A DNA stretch of 45,574 nucleotides from Bog-756 sp050014755 (GCA_050014755.1 JBEKCS010000029.1:1-45574), one strand, 5' to 3'. Counted from the first letter of the stretch, positions 25,606-34,353 are shown. Notes: generated from the letters alone by a model not told the origin. Numbers and translations are program-made.

Positions 25606-26702
25606 GCGACGCTCCCACCGTTGCGCTCGTCCACGACTACCTGACCCAGCGGGGCGGGGCCGAACGGGTGGTGCTCACCCTGGCCGACGGCTACCCCTCG
25701 GCCACGATATTCACCGCCCTCTACGACCCGGAGGCGACGTTCCCGGGCTTTGCCGGCCACGACGTGCGCACGCTACCCGTCGACCGGATCGGGGTATTGC
25801 GCGACCACCACCGACTCGCACTCCCGCTCCTTGCTCCTGCCTTTTCACGCCTGCATGTCGACGCCGACGTCACGGTGTGCTCGTCGAGCGGGTGGGCCCA
25901 CGGAGCCCGGACCAGCGGCGCCAAGATCGTCTACTGCCACAACCCGGCCCGGTGGCTCTACCAGGCCGACCAGTACCTGTCCGGTTCGTCACGCCTCGCC
26001 GCCGTCGGCCTGGCGCTGCTCGCCCCCCCGCTGCGGCGCTGGGACCGGAAGGCGGCGGCCACCGCCGACCGCTACCTGGTCAACTCCCGCACCGTCCGGG
26101 CCCGCGTGGCCGACGTGTATGGCATCGACGCCGACGTCGTCCCGCCTCCGGTCGACATCGACGTGGGCGGCCCCCGCCGGCCACCCGGGGAGATCGAGCC
26201 CGGCTTCCTCCTTTGCGTATCCCGACTCCTTCCCTACAAGAACGTGGGCGCCGTGGCCGCGGCATTCGCCCTCCTGCCCGACCAGCGGCTGATGGTGGTC
26301 GGCTCGGGACCGCTGGCCGACGAACTCGTCGCCGCGGCACCACCGAACGTCACCGTCCTCGGGCGGGTCGACGACGACGAGCTGCGGTGGCTCTACGCGT
26401 CGTGTCTCGGTCTGGTGGCTGCTTCCTACGAGGATTTCGGACTGACCCCGGTGGAGGCGGCCGCCTTCGCCCGCCCCACCGCCGCGCTCCGCTGGGGTGG
26501 ATTCCTCGACTCCATCGTGGAGGGGGAGACCGGCTGCTTCTTCGACGAGCCCGAACCCCGGCTGATCGCCGACGCCGTCATCGACCTGGTGAACGGGTCG
26601 TGGTCCCCGGAGCGGCTCACCGGCCATGCCCGCAACTACTCACCCGAACGCTTCCTCGCCCGCATCGCCGAGGTCGTCAACGACGTGCGCCCGTCGCACT
26701 GA
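25602..26702 (+). CDS. GT4 family glycosyltransferase
   Basis: This 366-residue GT-B glycosyltransferase would use a nucleotide sugar to extend a glycan on the cytoplasmic membrane face. It opens with VALVHDYLTQRGGAERVVL, a common start for this branch. The middle has KIVYCHNPARWLYQ. The C-terminal donor-binding domain has LLCVSRLLPYKNVGAVAAAF, VVGSGPLADEL, and YEDFGLTPVEAAAFARP, where the Glu of the E-x7-E-like motif contacts the sugar nucleotide. The sugar is unknown. The GTG at 25602 overlaps the preceding NTF2-like gene. It is convergent with the polyprenyl transferase gene, with 45 bp between them. Confidence 0.9.
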   Translation: MSDAPTVALVHDYLTQRGGAERVVLTLADGYPSATIFTALYDPEATFPGFAGHDVRTLPVDRIGVLRDHHRLALPLLAPAFSRLHVDADVTVCSSSGWAHGARTSGAKIVYCHNPARWLYQADQYLSGSSRLAAVGLALLAPPLRRWDRKAAATADRYLVNSRTVRARVADVYGIDADVVPPPVDIDVGGPRRPPGEIEPGFLLCVSRLLPYKNVGAVAAAFALLPDQRLMVVGSGPLADELVAAAPPNVTVLGRVDDDELRWLYASCLGLVAASYEDFGLTPVEAAAFARPTAALRWGGFLDSIVEGETGCFFDEPEPRLIADAVIDLVNGSWSPERLTGHARNYSPERFLARIAEVVNDVRPSH

Positions 26703-26747
26703 CCACGTCCGCCCCGTCACCATCCTGGTCGGGTGGTGTGCCCGGCG

Positions 26748-28259
26748 TCAGGAGGCGCCGCGCCCCTTGAAGATGGTCGCCGGAGTCTGCCAGAGGATCT
26801 GCATGTCCCACCAGAACGACCACGACGCCACGTAGAGGTAGTCGAGACGGCACAGTTCGAGGTGGGACAGTTCGTTACGGCCCGATACCTGCCAGAGCCC
26901 GGTCATCCCCGGGCGGGCTTCGAACCGCTTGCGGGCCCAGCCTTCGATTTCGGCAGCTTCCGAGACCACGAAGGGCCGGGGACCGACCAAGGACATGTCG
27001 CCCTTCCACACGTTGATCAGCTGCGGGAGCTCGTCGAGGCTGGTCCGGCGCAGGAACCGGCCCGGCCGGGTGACCCGGGGATCCTCGGCGACCTTGAAGA
27101 GCGGGCCGTCCATCTCGTTCAGGTGCATGAGCTCGGCCTTGTGCTGCTCGGCGTCCTGGTACATGGTCCGGAACTTGAGGACCGAGAACGGTCGTTCGTC
27201 GCGGCCGGTCCGCTCTTGACGGAAGAAGACGGGTCCGGAACTGGTGGCCTTGATCAGGACGGCCGTCAACAGGAGGAACGGGGAGATCACCACCAGGATG
27301 GCCGACGACGCGACCAGGTCGAAGGTCCGCTTCAGAAAGCGGGACCCGGCCGACAGCGAGGCCGGCGGGATGTCGATCATCGGGAGACCCGACAGGTCCT
27401 CCACGTGCGAACGGCCGGTGATGAGCTCGTAATACCGGGGCACGATGGAGACGCCGACCTGGCCCGACAGGGCCTTGAGCATCTCGGTGGTGCGCTCGGG
27501 GTGGGTCCGCGAGAAGCAGACGACCACGCGGGCGACGTCGAAACGGCGGCACAGCTCGGGAAGGTCCTCGAGCTCGCCGAGCACGTCACTGCGACCGAGC
27601 GGACTGTCGTCGACGAATCCGACGAACTCGACGGTCGAGTGGGCACGCAGATGGCTGGCCACCGTCTGGGCGAGTTTGCCGGTACCGACGACGATGACCG
27701 GTACCGAGCCGGTCGAGGCCCGACCGAGCAGGCCGAACCCGACGATCCGGGCCAGTGGAACCGTGACCACCGCCACCAGGCACATCGCCAGGATCTTGCC
27801 AACAGTGATAGCGGCGAACCCGAAGGAGTGATTGGCCACATACCCGACGATGGCGAACAGGAAGCCGCTCACCAAGAGGGCGTGCACGATGTTCGGCAGG
27901 TCGGAGAAGACGCTGAGCGAGATGCGCCGCGTCGTCCCCTTGTAGAGGCTGTAGACGGCGAACACGCCGATGAACAGGGGGATGACGGCAAGGTCGAAGA
28001 GCATCACCGGGCCCGTCCGCTGGACGGTGGAACTCGGATTGCTCGACACGACGGACACCAGCAAGGGCCCGAGGATGGCCGCTGTGGCCAGGCCGATAAT
28101 GTCGGCGACCAGCAGACGGCGCAACATATGGCGCCGGATCTTGGCCACGGCACCGGCATGGTCGCCAAGGTCGATGGCGAATCCATTTCCGGCATTGACG
28201 ATGACCGCGTCCGGACGACGCTCGTAGAGCTTCTCTACCTCATCCTCGCGGATTGCCAT
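26748..28259 (-). CDS. Polyprenyl glycosylphosphotransferase (initiating sugar transferase)
   Basis: This 503-residue enzyme starts repeat-unit assembly by moving a sugar-1-phosphate onto undecaprenyl phosphate. The N-terminal half has four membrane helices (for example ILGPLLVSVVS, FAIVGYVANHSFGFAAI) and a Rossmann-like soluble domain with VPVIVVGTGKLAQTVA. The C-terminal catalytic domain begins at RFLKRTFDLVASSAILVV. It carries SGPVFFRQERTGRDERPFSV and KFRTMYQDAE, then RFLRRTSLDELPQLINV, GDMSLVGPRPFV and RPGMTGLWQVSGRN, all classic for WbaP/CpsE-type transferases. The ATG at 28259 is preferred to an upstream GTG frame. It lies 173 bp behind the GH2-like gene on the same strand, with a weak promoter-like TTGTGA ... 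TACCAT in the gap, so it may have its own transcript. Confidence 0.93.
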   Translation of the reverse strand: MAIREDEVEKLYERRPDAVIVNAGNGFAIDLGDHAGAVAKIRRHMLRRLLVADIIGLATAAILGPLLVSVVSSNPSSTVQRTGPVMLFDLAVIPLFIGVFAVYSLYKGTTRRISLSVFSDLPNIVHALLVSGFLFAIVGYVANHSFGFAAITVGKILAMCLVAVVTVPLARIVGFGLLGRASTGSVPVIVVGTGKLAQTVASHLRAHSTVEFVGFVDDSPLGRSDVLGELEDLPELCRRFDVARVVVCFSRTHPERTTEMLKALSGQVGVSIVPRYYELITGRSHVEDLSGLPMIDIPPASLSAGSRFLKRTFDLVASSAILVVISPFLLLTAVLIKATSSGPVFFRQERTGRDERPFSVLKFRTMYQDAEQHKAELMHLNEMDGPLFKVAEDPRVTRPGRFLRRTSLDELPQLINVWKGDMSLVGPRPFVVSEAAEIEGWARKRFEARPGMTGLWQVSGRNELSHLELCRLDYLYVASWSFWWDMQILWQTPATIFKGRGAS

Positions 28260-28432
28260 GCCAGCCGGCCTGCCCTTTCCTGCACCGGAGGTGGTGACCA
28301 ACCAAAGGCATCCAGGGGCGTTCACCACTCGCCGCCCAGCCGATCATGTACGCCTCTCCGGCCATGGTAGAGGCGCAGCCTGCACCTTCACAACAGCCAT
28401 TTCCCCGGGATCGCCACACCTGGTGACGCGGG

Positions 28433-30979
28433 TCACGGGGAGATCGAGCACGGGGCGGCGGAATTGAGCGCCCGGACCCGGCCCCTCGGCTCTCCATCCG
28501 ACCCCGCGTCGGGTCGGAGCAGAACCGACCTCGCCCCGCCGGGAGGCAGGTGGAACCACGAGTCGGAAGCCACGAATCCGGGCACGTCGACGTGCACGTA
28601 CTGGGCGAATCGGCGCGAAGAGATCTGGAGTAGCCACGTTCCCCCATCGACCGGTTCGACCCCGGCCTGAAGCCCCACGTCAGGTTCGGTTTCGCGGCCG
28701 GGGCCACCGGGTAGATACCCGGTAGTGGCCACTATCGCCCCCGATGCGTCCACCAGGTCCGCCGTGACCAGTTCGTAAGCGCGCGGACCGAAGCGGAAGG
28801 CGTAGGTGAGGTCGCGGAATCCGTCGAACAGCGCTTCGGCCCGCAATTCGAGCCCGCCCCGGGCCGGGACGACCACCGGGCACGATGCCGCCTCGACCCG
28901 GTGGATGGCCGTGTGGAGGCCGAGCTCGAGCGTGGCCTCGATCGCTTCGGCGGTGTCGTTGACCAGATGGAACGCGAGCCCGTTGACCCCCTCGTCGGTC
29001 GCCAGCACGGCCACGGATGCCCCGCTGCGGGCCAGCACGAACCACGGTGCCTTCGGTCGGCCCGACGAGTCGACCAGTCCCCACCCCGGCCCGGGCCTGA
29101 GGTCGCACAGGGCGACGGTCAACCATCCGTCGCACGGAGATCCGGGCCGGCGCCATTCGGCGATGGACGCGGCGGCCACCTCGGCCATGGCCGCGCGCCC
29201 GAGATCGAGGGCGCGTTCGACGTCGGTCCTCCACAGGTCCGCCAGATCGACCGCGAAGAACGACTCGGCGTAGTGGTCCCGGACGTCCTCGAGGTCATAG
29301 GAGGATGCGGGATCGTGGTGGACAGCGAGCTTCCAGTCGGCCTCGTGCACGGCGGGCAGGTCGCCACCGAACTGCTGGTCGACGGTCACCCGTTCGGGCG
29401 GTATGGAGAAGGCGAAGCCCTCGCTCACGAACCGCGGGGCGGCCCGACGCAGGTCCCCCACGGGAAACAGGAGCGTCCCCACACCGACGTAGTGGCTCAA
29501 CCCGACATCGGACTGGAACGGGAGATCCCCACCGGTCGGCGACGAGGTCACGTAGACGAGCCCGGGGGCACTCCGCGTGACGAGATCGGGAAGGACCGAC
29601 TCGATGACCGGCGTGGGCCACCGCTCTCGGGGAAGGCCGAACATTGCGGCCTGCTCCTCGATCTGCTGTCCACCGCAGAGCACGGCCAGCGACGGGTGGC
29701 CGGCCACCCGGTCGAGCAGGTCCGAGACCTCGGTCCCGATCGCCGTCAGGAACTCCTCTTCGGCCGGCGGGTCGACCGGACCGAGCATGGCATCCTGCCA
29801 GACGAGGATCCCCTCCCGGTCGCACAGGGTGAAGAACCGCCGGTCCTCGTAGACCGTGTCACCGGGGATGCGCAGCATGTTGAGGCCTCCGGCGCGGGCC
29901 ATGCCGATGGAGGCGGCCATCGTGTCATCGGAGGCCTGGAGGCTCACCGGATCGATCGGGTACCAGCCCGCACCGCGGCAGAACACGGGCACGTCGTTGA
30001 CGGACAGACGGAAGCCACCGTCCGAACGATCGACCGTCACCGTTCGGAACCCGACCTCACCCAGGTCGAGCGGGACGCCGGCGACCACGGCACGGACCGG
30101 ATAGAGCGGCTGTCCGCCGTGGGTGTGGGGCCACCACAGCTCGACGTCTCCGACGGTGACGGTCCCGGTGAGTCGGAGTCCCCGCTCCGTGCGTGACACC
30201 GTCATCTCCGAACGGTGCCCGTGGACCTCGAGCTGGGCGGGCGGCAACGGCCGGTCGACGGTCAGATCGGATCCGGACACCTCGAGCTCCACCGAGACCG
30301 ACCCCGTCGTCTCGACACCCGAGGCGTCGAGCCGGGCGCTGCGGACCCGGCTTCCGGTCACCTCGATCGGGCATGCCGGACGGAGGTGCAGCGGACGCCA
30401 CGGGCCGACCGGTGCGGGGGTGGCCGCCCAGCCGCCCTGCCTGCCGAGGAGCGTGGTCCGGATCCATCGCAGGTTCTGACTGCTGATCCCGTGGGTCTTC
30501 CAGCGCGGCCGTGGCCTCCGCCGCTCGAGCTCCGGAGCGAGGGCACCGAACCGGATGCAGAGTTCGTTGTCGGCCGTCAGCGGTCCGACCGCGACCCGGT
30601 GGTGCGAGAACATCGATTCGGAGCGGAGGACGTGCCGGTCGTTCAGCCACACGTCGGCCAGGGTGGCCAGTCCCTCGGACGACAGGACCCAGGCCTCGGG
30701 CGGGTCGGGAGAAGGGGTCGCGTTCGCCGGACCGGCAAATCGGCAGCGGAACCACCAGTCCCGGCCGTCGAGCCAGTCCGGGGACGGCTCGGCCGCCCCC
30801 GCGTCGCGGAGCGCGCCGGCCACCGTTCCCGGCACCGTCGCCGGAATCCACTGCTCGTCGAGGCCGTCGAGGCCACCGGGCCCGGGGTGGGCCCCGGCTG
30901 GCGTGGACACGCAGAACCAGTCGGCACCGGCCAGCACCCCGGCATCGTCGACGGCTCCGGCCACTCCCTCAGCCGCCAT
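28433..30979 (-). CDS. GH2-like protein (beta-mannosidase fold) lacking the acid/base glutamate
   Basis: This 848-residue protein has the layout of glycoside hydrolase family 2 beta-mannosidases. The sugar-binding domain has PATVPGTVAGALRDAG, WWFRCRF and LADVWLNDRHVL. Immunoglobulin-like domains follow, with VELWWPHTHGGQPLYPVRAV. A TIM-barrel core shows GGLNMLRIPGDTVYED, ILVWQDAM and HPSLAVLCGG. In active enzymes that last segment continues as NNE, whose Glu is the acid/base; here it reads GQQIEE, putting Gln439 at that place. The nucleophile position is kept as Glu520 in RFVSEGF. So the protein is either a weak hydrolase, a transglycosidase or a binding protein. No signal peptide is seen, so it is probably cytoplasmic. 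It overlaps the DUF1839 gene by 11 bp. Confidence 0.82.
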   Translation of the reverse strand: MAAEGVAGAVDDAGVLAGADWFCVSTPAGAHPGPGGLDGLDEQWIPATVPGTVAGALRDAGAAEPSPDWLDGRDWWFRCRFAGPANATPSPDPPEAWVLSSEGLATLADVWLNDRHVLRSESMFSHHRVAVGPLTADNELCIRFGALAPELERRRPRPRWKTHGISSQNLRWIRTTLLGRQGGWAATPAPVGPWRPLHLRPACPIEVTGSRVRSARLDASGVETTGSVSVELEVSGSDLTVDRPLPPAQLEVHGHRSEMTVSRTERGLRLTGTVTVGDVELWWPHTHGGQPLYPVRAVVAGVPLDLGEVGFRTVTVDRSDGGFRLSVNDVPVFCRGAGWYPIDPVSLQASDDTMAASIGMARAGGLNMLRIPGDTVYEDRRFFTLCDREGILVWQDAMLGPVDPPAEEEFLTAIGTEVSDLLDRVAGHPSLAVLCGGQQIEEQAAMFGLPRERWPTPVIESVLPDLVTRSAPGLVYVTSSPTGGDLPFQSDVGLSHYVGVGTLLFPVGDLRRAAPRFVSEGFAFSIPPERVTVDQQFGGDLPAVHEADWKLAVHHDPASSYDLEDVRDHYAESFFAVDLADLWRTDVERALDLGRAAMAEVAAASIAEWRRPGSPCDGWLTVALCDLRPGPGWGLVDSSGRPKAPWFVLARSGASVAVLATDEGVNGLAFHLVNDTAEAIEATLELGLHTAIHRVEAASCPVVVPARGGLELRAEALFDGFRDLTYAFRFGPRAYELVTADLVDASGAIVATTGYLPGGPGRETEPDVGLQAGVEPVDGGTWLLQISSRRFAQYVHVDVPGFVASDSWFHLPPGGARSVLLRPDAGSDGEPRGRVRALNSAAPCSISP

Positions 30980-31943
30980 AGCGAGGACTCAGCACGTCCA
31001 TGGCGGCCTCCCACTGCACGGCCATGGCGGCGAACACGCCCTCCAGGTCGACCGTCCTGCCCCGGACGACCCGTGCCAGGGCGAACTGCACCTTCTTGGC
31101 CCCTTCGGAAACCTCCCGGAAGGCCGTGGCGGCCTCCTCCGTCCCCGGTCCGTCGTAGGTGTTCAACCAGTCCACGAAGGTGGCCGCCAGCTCGGTACTG
31201 GCCCCGCACTGGCGACAGAGACCGAACGAATAGCGGTGGAACTCCTCGAGATCCTGCTCGGCGAGCCACGGCAGGTCGGCGAGGATCCTCCCGGCCAACC
31301 GGGGGATCGGATTGTCGGCCGGACGCCGGGCGATGTGGTCCCTGGTCAGGCGCACCACGCGCTCCACCAGATCGGGATCGTCCCGGCGTACCCGGTCGAG
31401 GCGGATCGTCTCGATGTAGGGAGGGAGCGCTGCCGGGTCGGCGTAGGCGCCCAGTCGGAAGAGTCCGTCGAAATCGTCCCCCTCCAGCTCGTAGTAGCCG
31501 GCGTTGTGGAAGTACCCGAGATGGCGTCCGGGCCGGTCGAGGCGGGCCGGTACCAGCGTCGACTTCACGTGGTCGATCCCGTAGGCCACGCCCCGTGTAT
31601 CCGGGAGGAACCACGAGTCGCCTTCCACCGTGCACAGGTGCCCCATGTCGAGTTGTTCCGCCACGTGGTCGATGGCGGGGCGCCACACGTTCATCTCCGC
31701 GACCTCCACACCGAACAGGGTCCGCAGGTCCTCGGGCGGGTACTTGATGAAGGTCCACTGGTCCCCTTCGAAGTCACAGCTCAGCGTGAATGCGGCACCG
31801 GCCACCGGGTCGAGTCCGAGGGCGTGCAGAACCTCGATCCACACGTCCACGTAGCAATTGGTCTCCGTCCATGTCCGTTCCGTGGCATGCAGGGGATGCG
31901 GGACGAATCCGGCCGCCGTCAGCGGAGGGAGTACCGTCGTCAT
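30969..31943 (-). CDS. DUF1839 family protein, candidate aminoacyl transferase
   Basis: This 324-residue protein matches the DUF1839 family, which has no established function. Landmarks are TWTETNCYVDVWIEVLHALG near the start, DQWTFIKYPPEDL, and VEGDSWFLPDTRGVAYGIDH. HLGYFHNAGYYELEGDDF and a helical C-terminal half follow. Cys30, Asp109 and His125 sit in an arrangement like the N-terminal Cys-His acyltransferase domain of BtrH, which moves an acyl group from a carrier protein to an amino sugar. This analogy is my inference. The gene lies 28 bp after the amino acid:[carrier protein] ligase gene and overlaps the GH2-like gene. Transfer of the amino acid from the carrier to a sugar would fit that context. 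No signal peptide or membrane helix is present. Confidence 0.78.
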   Translation of the reverse strand: MTTVLPPLTAAGFVPHPLHATERTWTETNCYVDVWIEVLHALGLDPVAGAAFTLSCDFEGDQWTFIKYPPEDLRTLFGVEVAEMNVWRPAIDHVAEQLDMGHLCTVEGDSWFLPDTRGVAYGIDHVKSTLVPARLDRPGRHLGYFHNAGYYELEGDDFDGLFRLGAYADPAALPPYIETIRLDRVRRDDPDLVERVVRLTRDHIARRPADNPIPRLAGRILADLPWLAEQDLEEFHRYSFGLCRQCGASTELAATFVDWLNTYDGPGTEEAATAFREVSEGAKKVQFALARVVRGRTVDLEGVFAAMAVQWEAAMDVLSPRYGG

Positions 31944-31971
31944 CGGCCCAGCCCAACCGATCCCACCGCGA

Positions 31972-32916
31972 CTAGGGCCACAGTGCCGAGCGGACCCCGG
32001 CAGGCCACGCCGCCGGTTCGGTGCCGTGTCGGTCCATGAGGGCGAGCGTGATCCGGTCGACCCCGAATCCGAAGCACGAGGTGTGGGCCGGCTCCCCGTC
32101 GGCCGTGTCGATACCGAACGGACGCGAGAAGTGGTCGAGGTGGCAGTTCGACGACGAGATGGCGGTCGGCCTGCCCGAGGCGAACACCGGTGTGACGATC
32201 TCGTACTTGAGCTCCTCGGTCCGCTGGTTGGCGGCGAGCATGCGCCCCGGGCGGCCGAAGAAGGGGTCGTTGGCCACCACCGAGGTCACGTCGAGTCCCA
32301 GACCGGCGAGAGTCTCGAGGCCACGATCGATCCACTGGTCGCGATGGGCCCGTGCCCCTTCGGGCGTGCCCAGGTAGACGTAGTCGTGCTGACGGAAGGA
32401 CTGCATCCGGAACGGATCGGTACTGGGCTCGTGACGGAAGCAGTAGCCGTACACCTCGACCCTCCGGCCACCCTCGGGGAGGATTCCGCTCTGGGTCGGG
32501 TAGAGCGGATGGCACACGGCCGGGCACAGCACGATGTCGGTAGTCTCGAGCAGGGGGCCCCGGTCCTCCCCGGTCTCCGCCCGGCGCACCAGTTCGGCAT
32601 GGAGGCGCTCGTCACCCCGAAAGGAGTGGACCGATCCCATCTGGTCGGGAAACGACTCGAGGTAGCCGTTGCGCTGGAACGTCGACCAGGGCATCACCGG
32701 CGGGAACCGGAGGCTCAGCGCCTGCTGGTCGGACCCCACTCGCAGGACGAGCCGGTCGATGCCCTCGGCCACCGCCTCGTAGGCGGCCGACCGGCCGTAC
32801 ACGCCGTCCACATCGGTGGCGAGGAGCACCCCGTCTCGCAGTAGGTCGGCACGGAATGCGTCCCAGGGCTCGCCGGCATCGCCGCTGCCGGCCCCATCCG
32901 TCGCGGGGATCGCCAT
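31972..32916 (-). CDS. Amino acid:[carrier protein] ligase (SerRS-like class II synthetase)
   Basis: This 314-residue protein is the catalytic core of a class II synthetase without a tRNA-binding domain. It matches the SerRS-like ligases described from Bradyrhizobium and Agrobacterium, which activate Gly or Ala and load it on the phosphopantetheine of a small carrier protein rather than on tRNA. Motif 2 reads YCFRHEPSTDPFRMQSFRQH and motif 3 CFGFGVDRITLAL. Likely zinc ligands are Cys131 (in VLCPAVCHPL), Asp178 and Cys281; the described enzymes use Glu at the middle position. The ATG at 32916 lies 5 bp after the stop of the flavoprotein gene. The carrier protein it would charge is encoded two genes upstream. 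Family call strong; amino acid unknown. Confidence 0.9.
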   Translation of the reverse strand: MAIPATDGAGSGDAGEPWDAFRADLLRDGVLLATDVDGVYGRSAAYEAVAEGIDRLVLRVGSDQQALSLRFPPVMPWSTFQRNGYLESFPDQMGSVHSFRGDERLHAELVRRAETGEDRGPLLETTDIVLCPAVCHPLYPTQSGILPEGGRRVEVYGYCFRHEPSTDPFRMQSFRQHDYVYLGTPEGARAHRDQWIDRGLETLAGLGLDVTSVVANDPFFGRPGRMLAANQRTEELKYEIVTPVFASGRPTAISSSNCHLDHFSRPFGIDTADGEPAHTSCFGFGVDRITLALMDRHGTEPAAWPAGVRSALWP

Positions 32917-32921
32917 GTCCC

Positions 32922-34100
32922 TTACTCGCCCCGGTGGACCAACAGCATCTGGGCGTTGTTCGCCATGATCCGATCGTTGTTGACCATGAGCGCCGCTCCC
33001 ATGGCGTCGCGCAGATGGCGCCCCATGCTGTACGGGGAGTCGAGACGGTACGAAGCGAGCCCGCAGATCAGCATGCACTCGCGGACGATGTCGACCACCA
33101 GCGTCGACGCGGACACCTTGAGGGCGTTCATGGCGATGCCGAATCCGATGCTGGTCAGCCGGTCGCCATCCATATCGGCCGCTTCGAAGCGGCCGAGGCA
33201 CGAATTCACCATGTCGACGAACTGCTGGTGGATGACCGTCGCCTCCGCAAGCCGAAGCGATGCGGTGGGGGTGATCCCCGGACGGCGGCGAGCCTCGGCC
33301 TGGACGAAGGTCCGGGCCAGGTCGATGGCGTCGGTGGCGATGCCGAGCCACACCGAGCTCCACAGGAGGTGGGCGGTGGGCAGCATCGTCCGCGTGGAGA
33401 TGTCCGCATACGGTTCTCCGAGAACGGCATCGGCGTCACCACTGGCTCGAAGGACGAACCCGGTGCTGCAGGTTCCCCGGAATCCGAGGGCATTCCACTC
33501 GCCTACCTGCTCGAGCTCGAGTCCCGGCGGGCGGCACAGGACGATGATCTGGTCACTCTCGGGACTGTCCGCCGTCCGCCGTGCAGTCACCAGCACGGCG
33601 TCGGCGTCGTCCGCATACGAGATCACCGGGGCCTGCTTCTCCACCCGGAACCGACCGTTCTCGACCTCCAGTGCACAGATGCTCGACCTCACATCGCCGC
33701 CCGTGCCCACTTCGGTCGTGGCGGAAGCCAGGAGATACTGGTGCTCACACAACTCGCGCAGATAGGTCCTGAGCAGGTCGCTGGTCCCATGACGCACCAG
33801 GCAGGCGACCTGGATGTGGTGCATGGCGACCACCATGGCGCTCGACGCACACCGGCGGCCGAGGGCCACCACGCCTTCGGAGACCTCGGCGATCGTCGCC
33901 CCTCCGCCTCCGAATTCGGCCGGTACCAGGGCGGCGAGCAGCCCTTCGGCGCGAAGCGCCGCCAAGGTCTCCGACGGGAATCGGGCTTCCTCGTCCACAT
34001 CTGCAGCAACGGGACCCGCGACCTCGTCCGCGATGGCAGCCATGCGTGCAGCGACGTCTCGGGCCGGCGTCATCGTCGGGGTCACCTCTGCAGCGGTCAT
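32922..34100 (-). CDS. Acyl-CoA dehydrogenase-like flavoprotein without the standard catalytic Glu
   Basis: This 392-residue protein has the acyl-CoA dehydrogenase fold. An N-terminal helical domain (ARFPSETLAALRAEGLLAAL) contains VPAEFGGGGATIAEVSEGVV. A middle strand domain has LLASATTEVGTGGDVR, the FAD/substrate segment. A C-terminal helical bundle ends RHLRDAMGAALMVNNDRIMA. In ordinary dehydrogenases the RD-A-K...IYEGT segment supplies the catalytic Glu; aligned without gaps, the position is Val373 here. The enzyme may use another base, act as a different flavoenzyme, or be inactive. Flanked by the carrier protein and the aminoacyl ligase, its likely substrate is an aminoacyl-carrier thioester rather than acyl-CoA. 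The ATG at 34100 is preferred; a GTG at 34115 would overlap the carrier gene. Confidence 0.85.
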   Translation of the reverse strand: MTAAEVTPTMTPARDVAARMAAIADEVAGPVAADVDEEARFPSETLAALRAEGLLAALVPAEFGGGGATIAEVSEGVVALGRRCASSAMVVAMHHIQVACLVRHGTSDLLRTYLRELCEHQYLLASATTEVGTGGDVRSSICALEVENGRFRVEKQAPVISYADDADAVLVTARRTADSPESDQIIVLCRPPGLELEQVGEWNALGFRGTCSTGFVLRASGDADAVLGEPYADISTRTMLPTAHLLWSSVWLGIATDAIDLARTFVQAEARRRPGITPTASLRLAEATVIHQQFVDMVNSCLGRFEAADMDGDRLTSIGFGIAMNALKVSASTLVVDIVRECMLICGLASYRLDSPYSMGRHLRDAMGAALMVNNDRIMANNAQMLLVHRGE

Positions 34101-34107
34101 CGGCCCA

Positions 34108-34353
34108 TCACCCACCCGTCATTGCAGCCACCCCGGCCCGGATGGCACTGATCGACTCGAACGTCGACTTCTTCAACATCGACTCCGAGAACTCGAAGTC
34201 GAAAGCATCCTCGAGAGCGAGCATCACGTTGACACTGGCGTGCGAGGTCATCCCGGCCCCGAACAGGTCAGTGTCGTCGGCCAGCGACTCGACCGGTACT
34301 GCCAGACGTGCGTGATCGGCAAGCACCTGGCGGATCGTCTCGTCTACCGTCAT
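34108..34353 (-). CDS. Acyl carrier protein (dedicated aminoacyl carrier)
   Basis: This 81-residue four-helix carrier protein has the phosphopantetheine attachment serine as Ser37 in LFGAGMTSHASVNVML. The usual DSL triplet is replaced by TSH, a form seen in carriers paired with amino acid:[carrier protein] ligases. Helix 3/4 contains SMLKKSTFESISAIRAGV. The ATG at 34353 has a strong GAGGAGA seven bases upstream and overlaps the stop of the phosphopantetheinyl transferase gene (ATGA), so carrier and activating enzyme are made together. It is followed at once by the flavoprotein. It would be converted to the holo form by the upstream enzyme and charged by the ligase at 31972. Confidence 0.92.
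   Translation of the reverse strand: MTVDETIRQVLADHARLAVPVESLADDTDLFGAGMTSHASVNVMLALEDAFDFEFSESMLKKSTFESISAIRAGVAAMTGG

Noticed and set aside
28901..30196. Long plus-strand open frame (over 400 codons) opposite the GH2-like gene
   Set aside because: GC-rich codon bias opens long antisense frames; the minus-strand frame has recognisable family motifs and operon spacing, the plus-strand one does not.
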